From CAVPOO01 sp963707015 (lineage in GTDB: Bacteria; Pseudomonadota; Gammaproteobacteria; Thiohalobacterales; Thiohalobacteraceae), in NCBI GenBank assembly GCA_963707015.1, contig CAVPOO010000013.1, forward strand, positions 198,729 through 262,728: a DNA stretch of 64,000 nt, read 5' to 3'. Under the pieces are notes generated by a model, which was not told where the DNA came from, ran no database searches, and saw only the letters and a program-made list of their open reading frames with translations. How positions within the stretch are numbered: the first letter of the stretch is position 1; each line of letters opens with the position of its first letter. This document shows, one piece after another, positions 56,207 through 64,000 of the stretch. The position numbers and the translations under genes are program-made.

Positions 56207-56536
56207 ATGGTGCTGACACGACAGTTTCGCGAAACCGTAGCAAGGCGCGTTCAGAGCGACGCACGATTTCGGCGCGCCCTTCTCATAGAAGCAGTAGAAT
56301 CCCTGCTCGACGGCGACCTCACCACAGGTAAAGCGCTGCTTCGGGATTACATCAATGCCACGCTGGGTTTCGAGGCGCTGGCGCAGATGCTCGGCAAGGA
56401 CAGTAAAAGCGTTCACCGCATGCTTGGCCCCAACGGCAACCCGCGTGCGGAAAATATCTTCGCGATCATCAAAGTGCTACAGAACAACGATGACGTGCGC
56501 CTGCAGGTGAAGATCAGCAAGCCTCGGGCGGCGTGA
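56207..56536 (+). CDS. HigA-like antitoxin (addiction-module antidote) with helix-turn-helix
   Basis: A 109-residue protein beginning 'MVLTRQFRETVARRVQSDAR'. It has a helix-turn-helix around 'LGFEALAQMLGKDSKSVHRM' and ends 'NNDDVRLQVKISKP'. This is the pattern of the antidote proteins paired with RelE/HigB-type killers, with the toxin gene first. It would neutralise the toxin and repress the operon. The upstream toxin gene is frameshifted, so this may be an orphan antitoxin. Confidence 0.8.
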   Translation: MVLTRQFRETVARRVQSDARFRRALLIEAVESLLDGDLTTGKALLRDYINATLGFEALAQMLGKDSKSVHRMLGPNGNPRAENIFAIIKVLQNNDDVRLQVKISKPRAA

Positions 56537-56575
56537 CGCGATAGCGGATCCAGAGTCCGTACCACACGAATGAGT

Positions 56576-56870
56576 GCCTGCCGGCACAGGCGGTGCGTTA
56601 CGGCACAAAAGGCGTGCCTAACGCACCCTACATCGATCAGGGAACCGCCGAACAAATGTAGGGTGCGTTCGCGCTGTTTGCGAAACGCACCAGCCTTTGC
56701 GCAGCAACACAACATGTCTTTAATGAGTGCCTGCCGGCACAGCCGGTGCGTTACGGCACAAAAGGCGTGCCTGACGCACCCTACATCGATCAGGGAACCG
56801 AGTAAGCAATGTAGGGCGGGTTAGCGTTTTTTGCGTAACCCGCCAGCCGTTGCGAAGCAACACCACGCAT
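56576..56870. repeat. Family C palindromic repeats (one full, two half copies)
   Basis: A full copy (56657-56785) runs from TGTAGGGTGCG to CGCACCCTACA, with the inner segment GCCTGCCGGCACAGCCGGTG. A right-half copy precedes it (56576-56632) and a left-half copy with GGGCGGGTTAGCG follows (about 56810-56870). A further full copy is at 58738-58868. Confidence 0.85.
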
Positions 56871-56873
56871 CAT

Positions 56874-58692
56874 TCACCGAGGCGCCCAGTTCTTCAGGCT
56901 CAGCGGCGGGACGTAGATACCGAGCGGCTCGCGTACCCAGCAGTCGCCGCTTGCGGCGCGTTCCGCCGGTGTCGTGAAGCGGTACTGATAGAGGTTGGCG
57001 CGCACCTGAGTGGGTGGCTGCTCGGGAAACGGATTGTCCGCGAGCAGCGCCAGCACCGGGGCCGAGCCTTCCAGCAGCCGGTAGAGCAGGTCGCCGAACC
57101 AGGCATTGCGGTAGGGCGACTCAGCGGCGGCGAACCACATCGTCCAGTCGAGGCGGGGATGATGCGGGAGGCTCCAGCGCGGGCAGCGGTGCACGTCGCC
57201 GGGTTTGTAGCGGAATTCATAGGCGTGCCAGTCCTCGCCATCCAGCGAGCCCTCCACGACGATTTCGCGCCGCACGGTGTTCATCACGCCGAAGAAGCCG
57301 TAGAAGTTCGTGACACCGAAATGCGACGCCGTGTCGACGAGCGTTGCCAGCGGTCCGGGCAGGGGCCGCTGCTCGATGCGCTGCCAGATGAGGGCAAGGT
57401 CGACCACCACCACGACCGCCGCCAGCACGGTGCCGCGGCCGTCGCCAGCCGGCCCGGCGCGGGCAGACGGTAGCGCAGGCGCGCGACAAGCCGCGACGGC
57501 AGCACCCAGGCGAGCGCCCGATCATCGAACAGGAACAGGCACAGGAAGATCGTGAGCAGGTTCAGGAAGTAGAAGTTGCCGGTCAGGGTGATCGCGGTCT
57601 GCAGGATGAGAAAACCCCAGGCCGCCACGAAACGCAGGCGCCGCGGCATGAAGACCAGCCAGGGCAGCACCAGCTCGATGCCGAACATCGACAGCACCGA
57701 GAGCTGCTGGAACCACTCCGGCAACTGGTGCGCGTACCAGGCCAGCGGCGTGGGCAGGGGCTGGGTTTCGTAATGGAAGTCGAGCGCCGTCAACTGTGCC
57801 CAGCTCGCATCGTGCGTGAGCAGCTTGACCAGGCCGGAGACCAACATGAACCGGAACAGCAGCCAGCGGAACAGCCAGATGACGATGCGCGAACCCGCGG
57901 TGAGGAAGATCGCCAGCAGAGCCACCTCGAGGATCAGGGCATCGGGCTGGATGTCGCCGAACACCGGCATCGCGACCCACAGCGACAGATGCAGCACGAA
58001 GGCGAGCACCAGCATGGACCGCGTCAGCACGTTCAGCACCACCAGCGCGGATGCACCCGCGCCGATCACGCAGGCCGCCAGCAGCGCCGTGTCGGAGCTG
58101 TTGAGCCAGAACAGCGTGGGTGCGAACCAAAAGCGCTGCGGGCCGTGCTCTGCCGCAAACGTCGCCAGCGTCTGCGACAGCGGCAGGATGCCCTCGCTGC
58201 CGACCAGCCCTAGTTATCTGGCTGCCGATCGAGGCGAACGCGACCAGGAAGGTCAGACCCAGCAGGCGCAGAAACAGCCAGCTCACCAGGTGCCAGGTCT
58301 CGGGGTAACGCTCCTCGCCCCACAGCCGGCGCGACCACCGGTAGGCCGCTTCGCGGTGGTGCGCGATCAACCTATAGGCGGCTTCCGCCAGCCCGGCAAA
58401 CCCCGGCACCCGGCGATACAGCCACAGGCCCGCGCCCCGGCCGGGCACCCGGGCCAGGACTCGGAACGCCGCCTCGGCGCCGCTGTAACGCACCCCCTCC
58501 GGCTCGAAGAGCTGAATCGCCCGGGCGAATTCTTCCACCGGCACATCGGGATGATCGGCGGCGATTTCCTGGTACGGTGCGTAGCGTACCCGCCTCGCCG
58601 GTGAGGCGCTGCCAGTAGCGCACCCAGTAGGCACAGAAACCGCAGTCGCCGTCGTAGGCGAGCAGAGGAGGGCGGGGGTCTGTGCTGTTCAT
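56874..58692 (-). pseudogene. Lipase maturation factor-family protein fused to a DCC thiol-oxidoreductase domain, broken by three frameshifts
   Basis: Reading from the ATG at 58692, 'LLAYDGDCGFCAYWVRYWQR' is the DGxCxxC motif of DCC (DUF393) proteins. The frame shifts near 58595, resumes as 'RYAPYQEIAADHPDVPVEEF', shifts again near 58215 (resuming 'LVGSEGILPLSQTLATFAAE'), and again near 57435 (resuming 'VVVVVDLALIWQRIEQRPLP'), ending 'VPPLSLKNWAPR'. The membrane and C-terminal parts, with 'HFGVTNFYGFFGVMNTVRRE' and 'RWSLPHHPRLDWTMWFAAAE', match lipase maturation factor proteins. Three indels in 1.8 kb plus the toxin frameshift nearby mean decay or locally poor sequence. Confidence 0.75.
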
Positions 58693-58702
58693 GAGTCGGA
58701 AA

Positions 58703-58911
58703 GGGTCAGCCGTGAATGGCACTTACTTAAGTCAAAATGTAGGGTGGGTTAGCGTTTTTTGCGTAACCCACCAAGCGTTGCGAAGCAACAGAACGCATTT
58801 TCTTGATGAGTGCCTGTCGGCACATCCGGTGGGTTACGGCACAAACTGCGCGCCTAACCCACCCTACATCGATCATGGAACCGCCTAAGTTAAGTGCCAT
58901 TCGGGTCAGCC
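58703..58911. repeat. Family C repeat inside a larger inverted repeat, flanked by 9-bp direct repeats
   Basis: The inner full copy of family C is 58738-58868. Outer arms AATGGCACTTA (58715) and TAAGTGCCATT (ending 58901) enclose it. GGGTCAGCC occurs on both sides, at 58703-58711 and 58903-58911, and may be a target duplication. No coding content. Confidence 0.65.
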
Positions 58912-59452
58912 CTGGTTAATGGAAAACTGTTCTGCTATGTCCTGTCACGTTTCCACAGGAGGCAGACCTCAGTCCCCTCGATGTTCTTAAATACTACGAA
59001 GGTGGCGGGCCGACCAGTACGAAATGACGGCTCGGATAACACGGGCACTTCACTTGCTTACCTCGAACTCAGTCCGGCTGTTTGTGGAGGATTGTCAGCC
59101 AATAGAAACACTATAAAACAATAATTTAAAAAGCATACCTAAAGTAAAAATCATGACTCCTGCGGCGACCAACTGCAGGACTGGTCCGCTGACCGCGCTG
59201 AATTTCCACCACCATGGCACCAGAGCGACGCTCCCTTTGGCCTTCTTATTTCACATGGGTTCGAGTTCGTGTCGATGGCCTTCAACTGAATGCGGCTCGC
59301 GGGTACGTTCACGTCGGCCAGCGAACCTTCCCGGTGCTCTGAGTGAAGTGTAGATCAGGCGACGCGCTAAGCTGTTGCCGGGCTTGTCGGTTTTGCCTTG
59401 AAAGGCGACAATCCCCCGCACCTGTTGTGCGAAAGGACAGTCATCGCCACTG
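58912..59452. other. Gene-free stretch upstream of hsdR
   Basis: No supported gene seen over 540 bases. Short frames at 58894-59124 and 59153-59353 have no domain or good ribosome site. A moderately AT-rich part lies near 59090-59160. It probably contains the promoter of the restriction locus. Confidence 0.5.
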
Positions 59453-62452
59453 ATGGCCCAGTTGGAGCAGCAAGCCAGAGCCCAGATCGACAGTCTTCTG
59501 AAGGCGGCGGGCTGGCATGTCTGCGACCCCAAAGACGCCAACATCGCCGGCCATCGCGGTGTCGCCATCCGCGAGTTTCCCTTGAAAGCCGGGCATGGGT
59601 TCGCGGATTACCTTCTATATATTGATGGCCGGGCCGCCGGCGTCATCGAAGCCAAGAAGCAGGGCGTGACGCTATCCGGCGTCGAGATTCAATCGGACAA
59701 ATACACCCAAGGCCTGCCCGATGGCCTGCCGGCCTGGCGCCACCCCCTGCCATTCGCCTATCAATCCACCGGCACCGAGACCCGCTTCACCAACGGCCTC
59801 GACCCCGAACCGCGTGCGCGAAATGTGTTCGCCTTCCACCGCCCCGAAACGTTAGCCGAGTGGCTGGAGACAACGCCGTTCGCAAACGAAGGGTCCCCTC
59901 TCCCCCCGGGAGAGGGACAGGGTGAGGGGATCTCCATGGCGGCCGAAGACCGCGCAACATACACCGCTCGCCCCAGCACCTTCCTCACCCGACTGCAGCA
60001 CATGCCACCCCTCATCGAGGAAGGTTTATGGTCGGCACAAGTTCGCGCAATCAAAAACTTAGAAGACTCTCTTAAAGTCAATCGTCCGCGCGCCCTGATC
60101 CAGATGGCCACCGGCTCGGGCAAGACCTTCACCGCCATCTCGTTCATCTACCGGCTCATCAAGTTCGCCGGCGCCCGGCGCGTTCTGTTCCTGGTCGACC
60201 GCGGCAACCTCGGCGACCAGACGCTCAAGGAATTCCAGCAATACGCCTCGCCCTACAACAACTTCAAGTTCAGCGAGGAGTACATCGTCCAGCGGCTGCA
60301 GGGCAATTCCATCGACTGGCCGGCACGCGTCTGCATCAGCACCATCCAGCGCATGTACTCCATGCTCAAGGGCAAAGAGCTGCCCGAAGACCTCGAAGAA
60401 GTGTCCCCCGCTTTTCTCCCTCCCCTTCAAGGGGAGGGCTGGGGTGGGGATGGGGTTAGCCTGTTCAAACGGCCGGAGCCCATCGAATACAACCCGAGTA
60501 TCCCCATCGAAACCTTCGACATCATCGTCACCGACGAATGCCACCGCTCCATCTACAACCTCTGGGCGCAGGTGCTCGAGTACTTCGACGCCTACCTCAT
60601 CGGCCTCACTGCCACGCCCAGCAAGCAGACCTTCGGCTTCTTCCATCAGAACCTGGTGATGGAGTACAACCACGAAATGGCCGTGGCCGACGGCGTCAAC
60701 GTCAACTACGACGTCTATCGCATCCGCACCCAGATCACCGAGGCCGGCTCCAAGGTGGAGGCCGGCTACTCGGTGCAGATTCAGGAGCGCGACACCCGCA
60801 AGAAGCGCTGGGAACAGCTCGACGACGACTTCGACTACGACCCCAACCAGCTCGACCGCGATGTGGTCGCCCCGGACCAGATCCGCAAGATCATCCAGAC
60901 CTACCGCGACAAGCTGTTCACGGAAATCTTCCCCGGTCGCGACTGGGTGCCCAAGACCCTCATCTTCGCCAAGGACGACGCCCACGCCGAGAACATCGTC
61001 GAGATCGTGCGCGAGGAATTCGGCAAGGGCAACGAGTTTGCCCAGAAGATCACCTACCGCACCACCGGGGCCAAACCGAAAGACCTCATCAACGAGTTCC
61101 GCACCAGCCCCATGCCGAGAATCGCCGTCACGGTCGACATGATCGCCACCGGCACCGACATCAAGGCGGTGGAAGTCGTCATGTTCATGCGCGCCGTCAA
61201 ATCCCGCGCCTTCTTCGAGCAGATGAAAGGCCGCGGCGTGCGCGTCATCAAGCCCGACGACCTGCAAAGCGTCACCCCCGACGCCAAGGCCAAGGACCAC
61301 TTCGTCATCGTCGACGCCGTCGGCGTCTGCGAGCAGGACAAGACCGACTCCCGCCCCATGGAGAAAAAGCCCACCGTCAGCTTCGAAAAGCTCATGCAGG
61401 CGGTGGCCTTCGGCAACACCGAGGACGACGTGCTCACCTCACTCGCCGGGCGGCTGGCCCGCCTGGAGCACCGCATCAGCGCCGACGACGACAAAAAGAT
61501 CCGCCAACTCAGCGGCGGCTTGGGGCTGAAAGACCTCGCCCACCGCATCGTCCAATCCCTCGACCCCGACGCAATTTCTTCCCTTGCGGGAGAGGACACC
61601 ACCCAACCCCCTCTCCCCCCGGGGGAGGGCGCCTCTTTCCCTCCCCCTCAGGGGGAGGGCCAGGGTGGGGGTGGGCTGCCCGCGGCGGCCAACGCGCGCA
61701 TCGACGCCGTCAAACCCCTCCACGACCCCCAACTCCGCGAACTCCTCGCCGAAATCAAAAAGAAAAACGAAATCACCATCGACATCATCAGCGCCGACGA
61801 AGTCCTGGAGGCCGGCTTCTCCCAAGACGCCCTCGACCGCGCCAAGGGCATGGTCCAGTCCTTCGAGCAATTCATCAAAGACCACAAAGACGAAATCACC
61901 GCCCTGCAGGTGCTCTACAGCAAACCCTACAAACACCGCCTCACCTTCGAGGCCGTGAAAGAACTCGCCGACGCCATCGAAAAGCCGCCCTACCTGTGGA
62001 ACGAATCCCAGCTCTGGAACGCCTACGCCGCGCTGGAAAAATCCAAGGTCAAAGGCGCCTCCGGCCGCCGCATCCTCACCGACCTGGTGTCGCTGGTGCG
62101 CTTCGCCATCCACCAGGACAACGAACTCATCCCGTTCCCCGAGCGCGTCAACGCCAACTTCAAGGCCTGGCTCGCCACCCAACAATCACTCCCTCTCCCT
62201 CCCGAAGAGGGCACCACCCAACCCCCTCTCCCTCAGGGAGAGGGCCGGGGTGAGGGAAGTCGATTCACACCCGAACAACTGAAATGGCTGGAAATGATCC
62301 GCGACCACATCGCCGCCAACCTCGGCATCGAGCCGGATGACTTCGAGTACGCGCCCTTTGCCCAGGAGGGCGGCCTCGGCAAGGTGCATCAGTTGTTCGG
62401 CGAGCGACTGACACCGATAATCGACGACTTAAACAAGGCCCTGGTCGCGTGA
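59453..62452 (+). CDS. hsdR: Type I restriction enzyme HsdR, with four in-frame palindromic repeat inserts
   Basis: A 999-residue motor/nuclease subunit. The N-terminal nuclease core is 'FADYLLYIDGRAAGVIEAKK' (D...E-x-K). Helicase motifs follow: 'ALIQMATGSGKTFTAISF' (Walker A), 'IIVTDECHRSIYNL' (DECH box), 'LIGLTATPSKQT', 'AVTVDMIATGTDIKAVEVV' and 'FEQMKGRGVRVI'. It resembles the EcoEI group. Four low-complexity inserts rich in Pro and Gly (for example 'SPLPPGEGQGEG') interrupt otherwise conserved sequence at 59893-59930, 60406-60455, 61578-61678 and 62187-62258. All keep the frame and avoid the helicase motifs. HsdS begins at 63191; HsdM is not in the window and may lie beyond it. Confidence 0.92.
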   Translation: MAQLEQQARAQIDSLLKAAGWHVCDPKDANIAGHRGVAIREFPLKAGHGFADYLLYIDGRAAGVIEAKKQGVTLSGVEIQSDKYTQGLPDGLPAWRHPLPFAYQSTGTETRFTNGLDPEPRARNVFAFHRPETLAEWLETTPFANEGSPLPPGEGQGEGISMAAEDRATYTARPSTFLTRLQHMPPLIEEGLWSAQVRAIKNLEDSLKVNRPRALIQMATGSGKTFTAISFIYRLIKFAGARRVLFLVDRGNLGDQTLKEFQQYASPYNNFKFSEEYIVQRLQGNSIDWPARVCISTIQRMYSMLKGKELPEDLEEVSPAFLPPLQGEGWGGDGVSLFKRPEPIEYNPSIPIETFDIIVTDECHRSIYNLWAQVLEYFDAYLIGLTATPSKQTFGFFHQNLVMEYNHEMAVADGVNVNYDVYRIRTQITEAGSKVEAGYSVQIQERDTRKKRWEQLDDDFDYDPNQLDRDVVAPDQIRKIIQTYRDKLFTEIFPGRDWVPKTLIFAKDDAHAENIVEIVREEFGKGNEFAQKITYRTTGAKPKDLINEFRTSPMPRIAVTVDMIATGTDIKAVEVVMFMRAVKSRAFFEQMKGRGVRVIKPDDLQSVTPDAKAKDHFVIVDAVGVCEQDKTDSRPMEKKPTVSFEKLMQAVAFGNTEDDVLTSLAGRLARLEHRISADDDKKIRQLSGGLGLKDLAHRIVQSLDPDAISSLAGEDTTQPPLPPGEGASFPPPQGEGQGGGGLPAAANARIDAVKPLHDPQLRELLAEIKKKNEITIDIISADEVLEAGFSQDALDRAKGMVQSFEQFIKDHKDEITALQVLYSKPYKHRLTFEAVKELADAIEKPPYLWNESQLWNAYAALEKSKVKGASGRRILTDLVSLVRFAIHQDNELIPFPERVNANFKAWLATQQSLPLPPEEGTTQPPLPQGEGRGEGSRFTPEQLKWLEMIRDHIAANLGIEPDDFEYAPFAQEGGLGKVHQLFGERLTPIIDDLNKALVA
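59893..59930. repeat. In-frame palindromic repeat in hsdR, insert 1
   Basis: CCCCTCTCCCCCCGGGAGAG followed by GGACAGGGTGAGGGGA, translated 'SPLPPGEGQGEG'. Same family as the intergenic CCCTCCCC palindromes. Confidence 0.8.
60406..60455. repeat. In-frame palindromic repeat in hsdR, insert 2
   Basis: TCCCTCCCCTTCAAGGGGAG with a GGGCTGGGGTGGGGATGGGG tail, translated 'LPPLQGEGWGGDG'. It falls between the 'STIQRMYSMLKGKELP' and 'FDIIVTDECH' segments of the helicase. Confidence 0.8.
61578..61678. repeat. In-frame palindromic repeat in hsdR, insert 3 (double)
   Basis: Two or more palindromes back to back, translated 'TTQPPLPPGEGASFPPPQGE' and then 'GQGGGG'. This is the longest of the four inserts and lies in the linker before the C-terminal domain. 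Confidence 0.8.
62187..62258. repeat. In-frame palindromic repeat in hsdR, insert 4
   Basis: TCCCTCTCCCTCCCGAAGAG and CCCTCTCCCTCAGGGAGAGG, translated 'LPLPPEEGTTQPPLPQGEGR'. It lies about 65 residues from the C-terminus. Confidence 0.8.
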
Positions 62453-62557
62453 CGCGGGCGGACCAGGATTTGCACCGATGCGGGCGACACGAAAGGCCGG
62501 CCGGAAAACGGATTTCCGGTCAGATGGACAATTCACCAAACCTAAAGGAGCTAGGTT

Positions 62558-63100
62558 ATGGCAACCAGGAAGGGAAAAGGGGCTGGACCAATTGTCCCCG
62601 AAGAACGCATTGCCCAGGGAATACTGATGATCCGCGGACACAAAGTCATGGTCGATGCCGATCTCGCGGAGCTGTATGGCGTCACGACCAAGCGCCTGAA
62701 CGAGCAGGTAAAACGCAACCGTGAGCGATTTCCAGACGATTTCATGTTCCAGCTGACCGCCGAGGAAAAGGAACAGGTGGTCGCAAATTGCGACCACCTC
62801 GCGCGCCTCAAATTTTCACCCGTAATGCCCAACGCCTTCACGGAGCATGGCGCAATCATGGCGGCTTCCGTGCTCAATACACCGCGAGCCGTGGAGATGA
62901 GCGTCTATGTGGTGCGCGCCTTCGTCCGCCTGCGCCAGATGCTGGCCTCCGATGCGGAACTGGCCCGCAAGCTCGCCGCACTGGAGAAGAAATACGACGC
63001 GCAGTTCAAGGTGGTGTTCGACGCCATCCGGGAACTGATGACTCCGCCGGAACCGAAGAAGAAGCGACCCATCGGGTTTGCGCGGTGGGACGAGAAGTAG
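62558..63100 (+). CDS. ORF6N-domain DNA-binding protein within the restriction locus
   Basis: A 180-residue protein with AAAGGAG eight bases before the ATG. It contains the ORF6N (KilA-N related) domain: 'IMIRGHKVMVDADLAELYGV'-type sequence (here 'ILMIRGHKVMVDADLAELYG'), 'TTKRLNEQVKRNRERFPDDF', 'MFQLTAEEK' and 'NAFTEHGAIMAASVLNTPRA'. A coiled tail ('AALEKKYDAQFKVVFDAIRE') follows. Such domains come from phage anti-repressors and often sit within type I restriction operons, where they may regulate or accompany HsdS. Its role here is unknown. Confidence 0.88.
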   Translation: MATRKGKGAGPIVPEERIAQGILMIRGHKVMVDADLAELYGVTTKRLNEQVKRNRERFPDDFMFQLTAEEKEQVVANCDHLARLKFSPVMPNAFTEHGAIMAASVLNTPRAVEMSVYVVRAFVRLRQMLASDAELARKLAALEKKYDAQFKVVFDAIRELMTPPEPKKKRPIGFARWDEK

Positions 63101-63190
63101 GATAGGCGCGTAGGGTGATTAGTCCGCAGGGCGCAACACGAAGAAGCGAATGAACGAGATTGTTGGAGAATTGAACGAGACGTCGCGGGC

Positions 63191-64000
63191 ATGAGCGCCA
63201 AAAAAGAACTGGTGGCATCCGATGCGCAGGCCGGATGGGAGCTTCTCAAGATCGTGGCGGTCGCAGAGGTGAATCCGCGCGCTGACAAGTCATCGATACC
63301 CGATGACCTTCTTGTCTCGTTCGTTCCCATGCCGGCGGTCGGCGCAGGTGATGGCTCAATCCGTGTGGAGGAAACCCGAACGGCGGGAGAGGTAAAAAAG
63401 GGATATACGGTTTTCCTAGCAGGGGACGTGTTATTCGCCAAAATCACGCCTTGCATGGAAAACGGCAAAATGGCTGTCGTTCCGAAGCTCGTAAATGGCT
63501 ATGGGTTCGGTTCGACGGAGTTCCACGTTCTCCGGCCTAAACCAGGGTTGAACCCGAAGTACCTTTATTACTACGTGTCCAGCCAAAGCTTTCGCTCCGA
63601 GGCGCAGCGACACATGACCGGCGCAGTCGGTCAACGACGCGTGCCTGCTCCATATATAAAAGAATGCGAGATTCCGGTTGCACCCCTCGACCAACAAAAA
63701 CGCATCGTCGCCGAAATCGAAAAACAATTCTCCCGCCTCGACGAAGCCGTCGCCAACCTCAAGCGCGTCAAGGCCAACCTCAAGCGCTACAAAGCCGCCG
63801 TCCTCAAAGCCGCCGTCGAAGGCCGCCTCGTCGAAACCGAAGCCGAACTCGCCCGCCGCGAAGGCCGCAGCTACGAAACCGGCGAGCAACTCCTGCAACG
63901 CATCCTCGAAACCCGCCGCAGCCAGTGGAAAGGCAAGGGCAAATACAAAGAACCCGCCGCGCCCGACACCACCGACCTGCCCGAATTGCCGGAGGGGTGG
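63191..64000 (+). CDS. hsdS: Type I restriction specificity subunit HsdS (cut by window edge)
   Basis: The first 270 residues are in the window. The first target-recognition domain begins 'GWELLKIVAVAEVNPRADKS' and includes 'LFAKITPCMENGKMAVV' and 'GFGSTEFHVLRP', typical of HsdS. The conserved spacer helix follows: 'LDQQKRIVAEIEKQFSRLDE' and 'LKAAVEGRL'. The second domain starts at 'LPELPEGW' where the window ends. It would direct DNA sequence recognition for the HsdR/HsdM complex. Confidence 0.9.
   Translation, partial: MSAKKELVASDAQAGWELLKIVAVAEVNPRADKSSIPDDLLVSFVPMPAVGAGDGSIRVEETRTAGEVKKGYTVFLAGDVLFAKITPCMENGKMAVVPKLVNGYGFGSTEFHVLRPKPGLNPKYLYYYVSSQSFRSEAQRHMTGAVGQRRVPAPYIKECEIPVAPLDQQKRIVAEIEKQFSRLDEAVANLKRVKANLKRYKAAVLKAAVEGRLVETEAELARREGRSYETGEQLLQRILETRRSQWKGKGKYKEPAAPDTTDLPELPEGW

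Noticed and set aside
56576..56870. Possible small coding gene reading through the family C repeats
   Set aside because: The frame repeats the same peptide twice because the DNA is a repeat. There is no ribosome site or domain.
60059..61300. 413-residue minus-strand open frame
   Set aside because: Antisense to the helicase core of hsdR.

Overview
The window is GC-rich bacterial chromosome (roughly 60-65% GC by eye). The gene set suggests a gammaproteobacterium, perhaps a Chromatiales-like organism with anaerobic respiratory capacity: LexA, MsrAB, a TldD/PmbA-type pair, a four-domain 2-oxoacid:ferredoxin oxidoreductase and a DMSO-reductase-family molybdoenzyme with multiheme cytochrome. The taxonomic call is inference from gene content only. 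No rRNA, tRNA or CRISPR array was recognised.

Layout. 1-3.2 kb: serine hydrolase (cut by the window edge), metallopeptidase, NadA. 3.4-9.7 kb, plus strand: a small-molecule cluster with a membrane-embedded aminopropyltransferase-like protein (in two ORFs), an MFS exporter, a carboxynorspermidine-decarboxylase-like PLP enzyme and a DUF3326 protein. 9.7-17.6 kb, minus strand: citrate synthase, acyl-CoA synthetase, PorB/PorA/PorGD and a Glu/Leu-type dehydrogenase. 17.7-27 kb: mixed housekeeping and small unknown genes (ABC exporter, DUF3775, THI5-like binding protein, amidase/TlpA operon). 27-31 kb: a decayed zone with katG, transposase and sterol-desaturase remnants around a MarC-family gene. 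31-38.8 kb: RND exporter, PphA-like phosphatase, TrpB2, a duplicated-domain secreted protein, LexA, MsrAB lipoprotein. 39-51.7 kb: the most striking locus, described next. 52-58.7 kb: TldD/TldE-like pair, a toxin-antitoxin pair with a frameshifted toxin, and a broken lipase-maturation-factor gene. 59.4-64 kb: type I restriction locus (HsdR, ORF6N protein, start of HsdS).

Candidate undescribed system (39.3-51.7 kb). A heme-motif (CxxCH) sensor kinase and a sigma-54 NtrC-type regulator are read divergently from two minus-strand transcription units. Each unit begins with a textbook -24/-12 promoter (47005-47020 and 48258-48273). The units encode a secreted protein with two 'PDGSLIY' modules and a YY/RP-rich tail; a small membrane-anchored protein; a 400-residue exported protein that is almost entirely GGM/SGM repeats (about 102 Met) and carries two related 'PSGEVFFYP' modules; a pentaheme cytochrome c; a Tat-exported DmsA-like catalytic subunit with an atypical Cys/Cys/His start to its Fe-S motif; a DmsB-like subunit; a TorD-type chaperone; and a poly-ferredoxin. 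I infer a sigma-54-controlled respiratory or redox system built around a methionine-rich exported protein. Its substrate is unknown; methionine sulfoxide and Cu(I)/Ag(I) are two testable ideas.

The window is also rich in dispersed palindromic repeats: family A (five copies, usually abutting a gene 3' end, two carrying nested elements), family B (three copies), family C (about 57 and 59 kb), and a CCCTCCCC-type palindrome that also sits in frame at four places inside hsdR.
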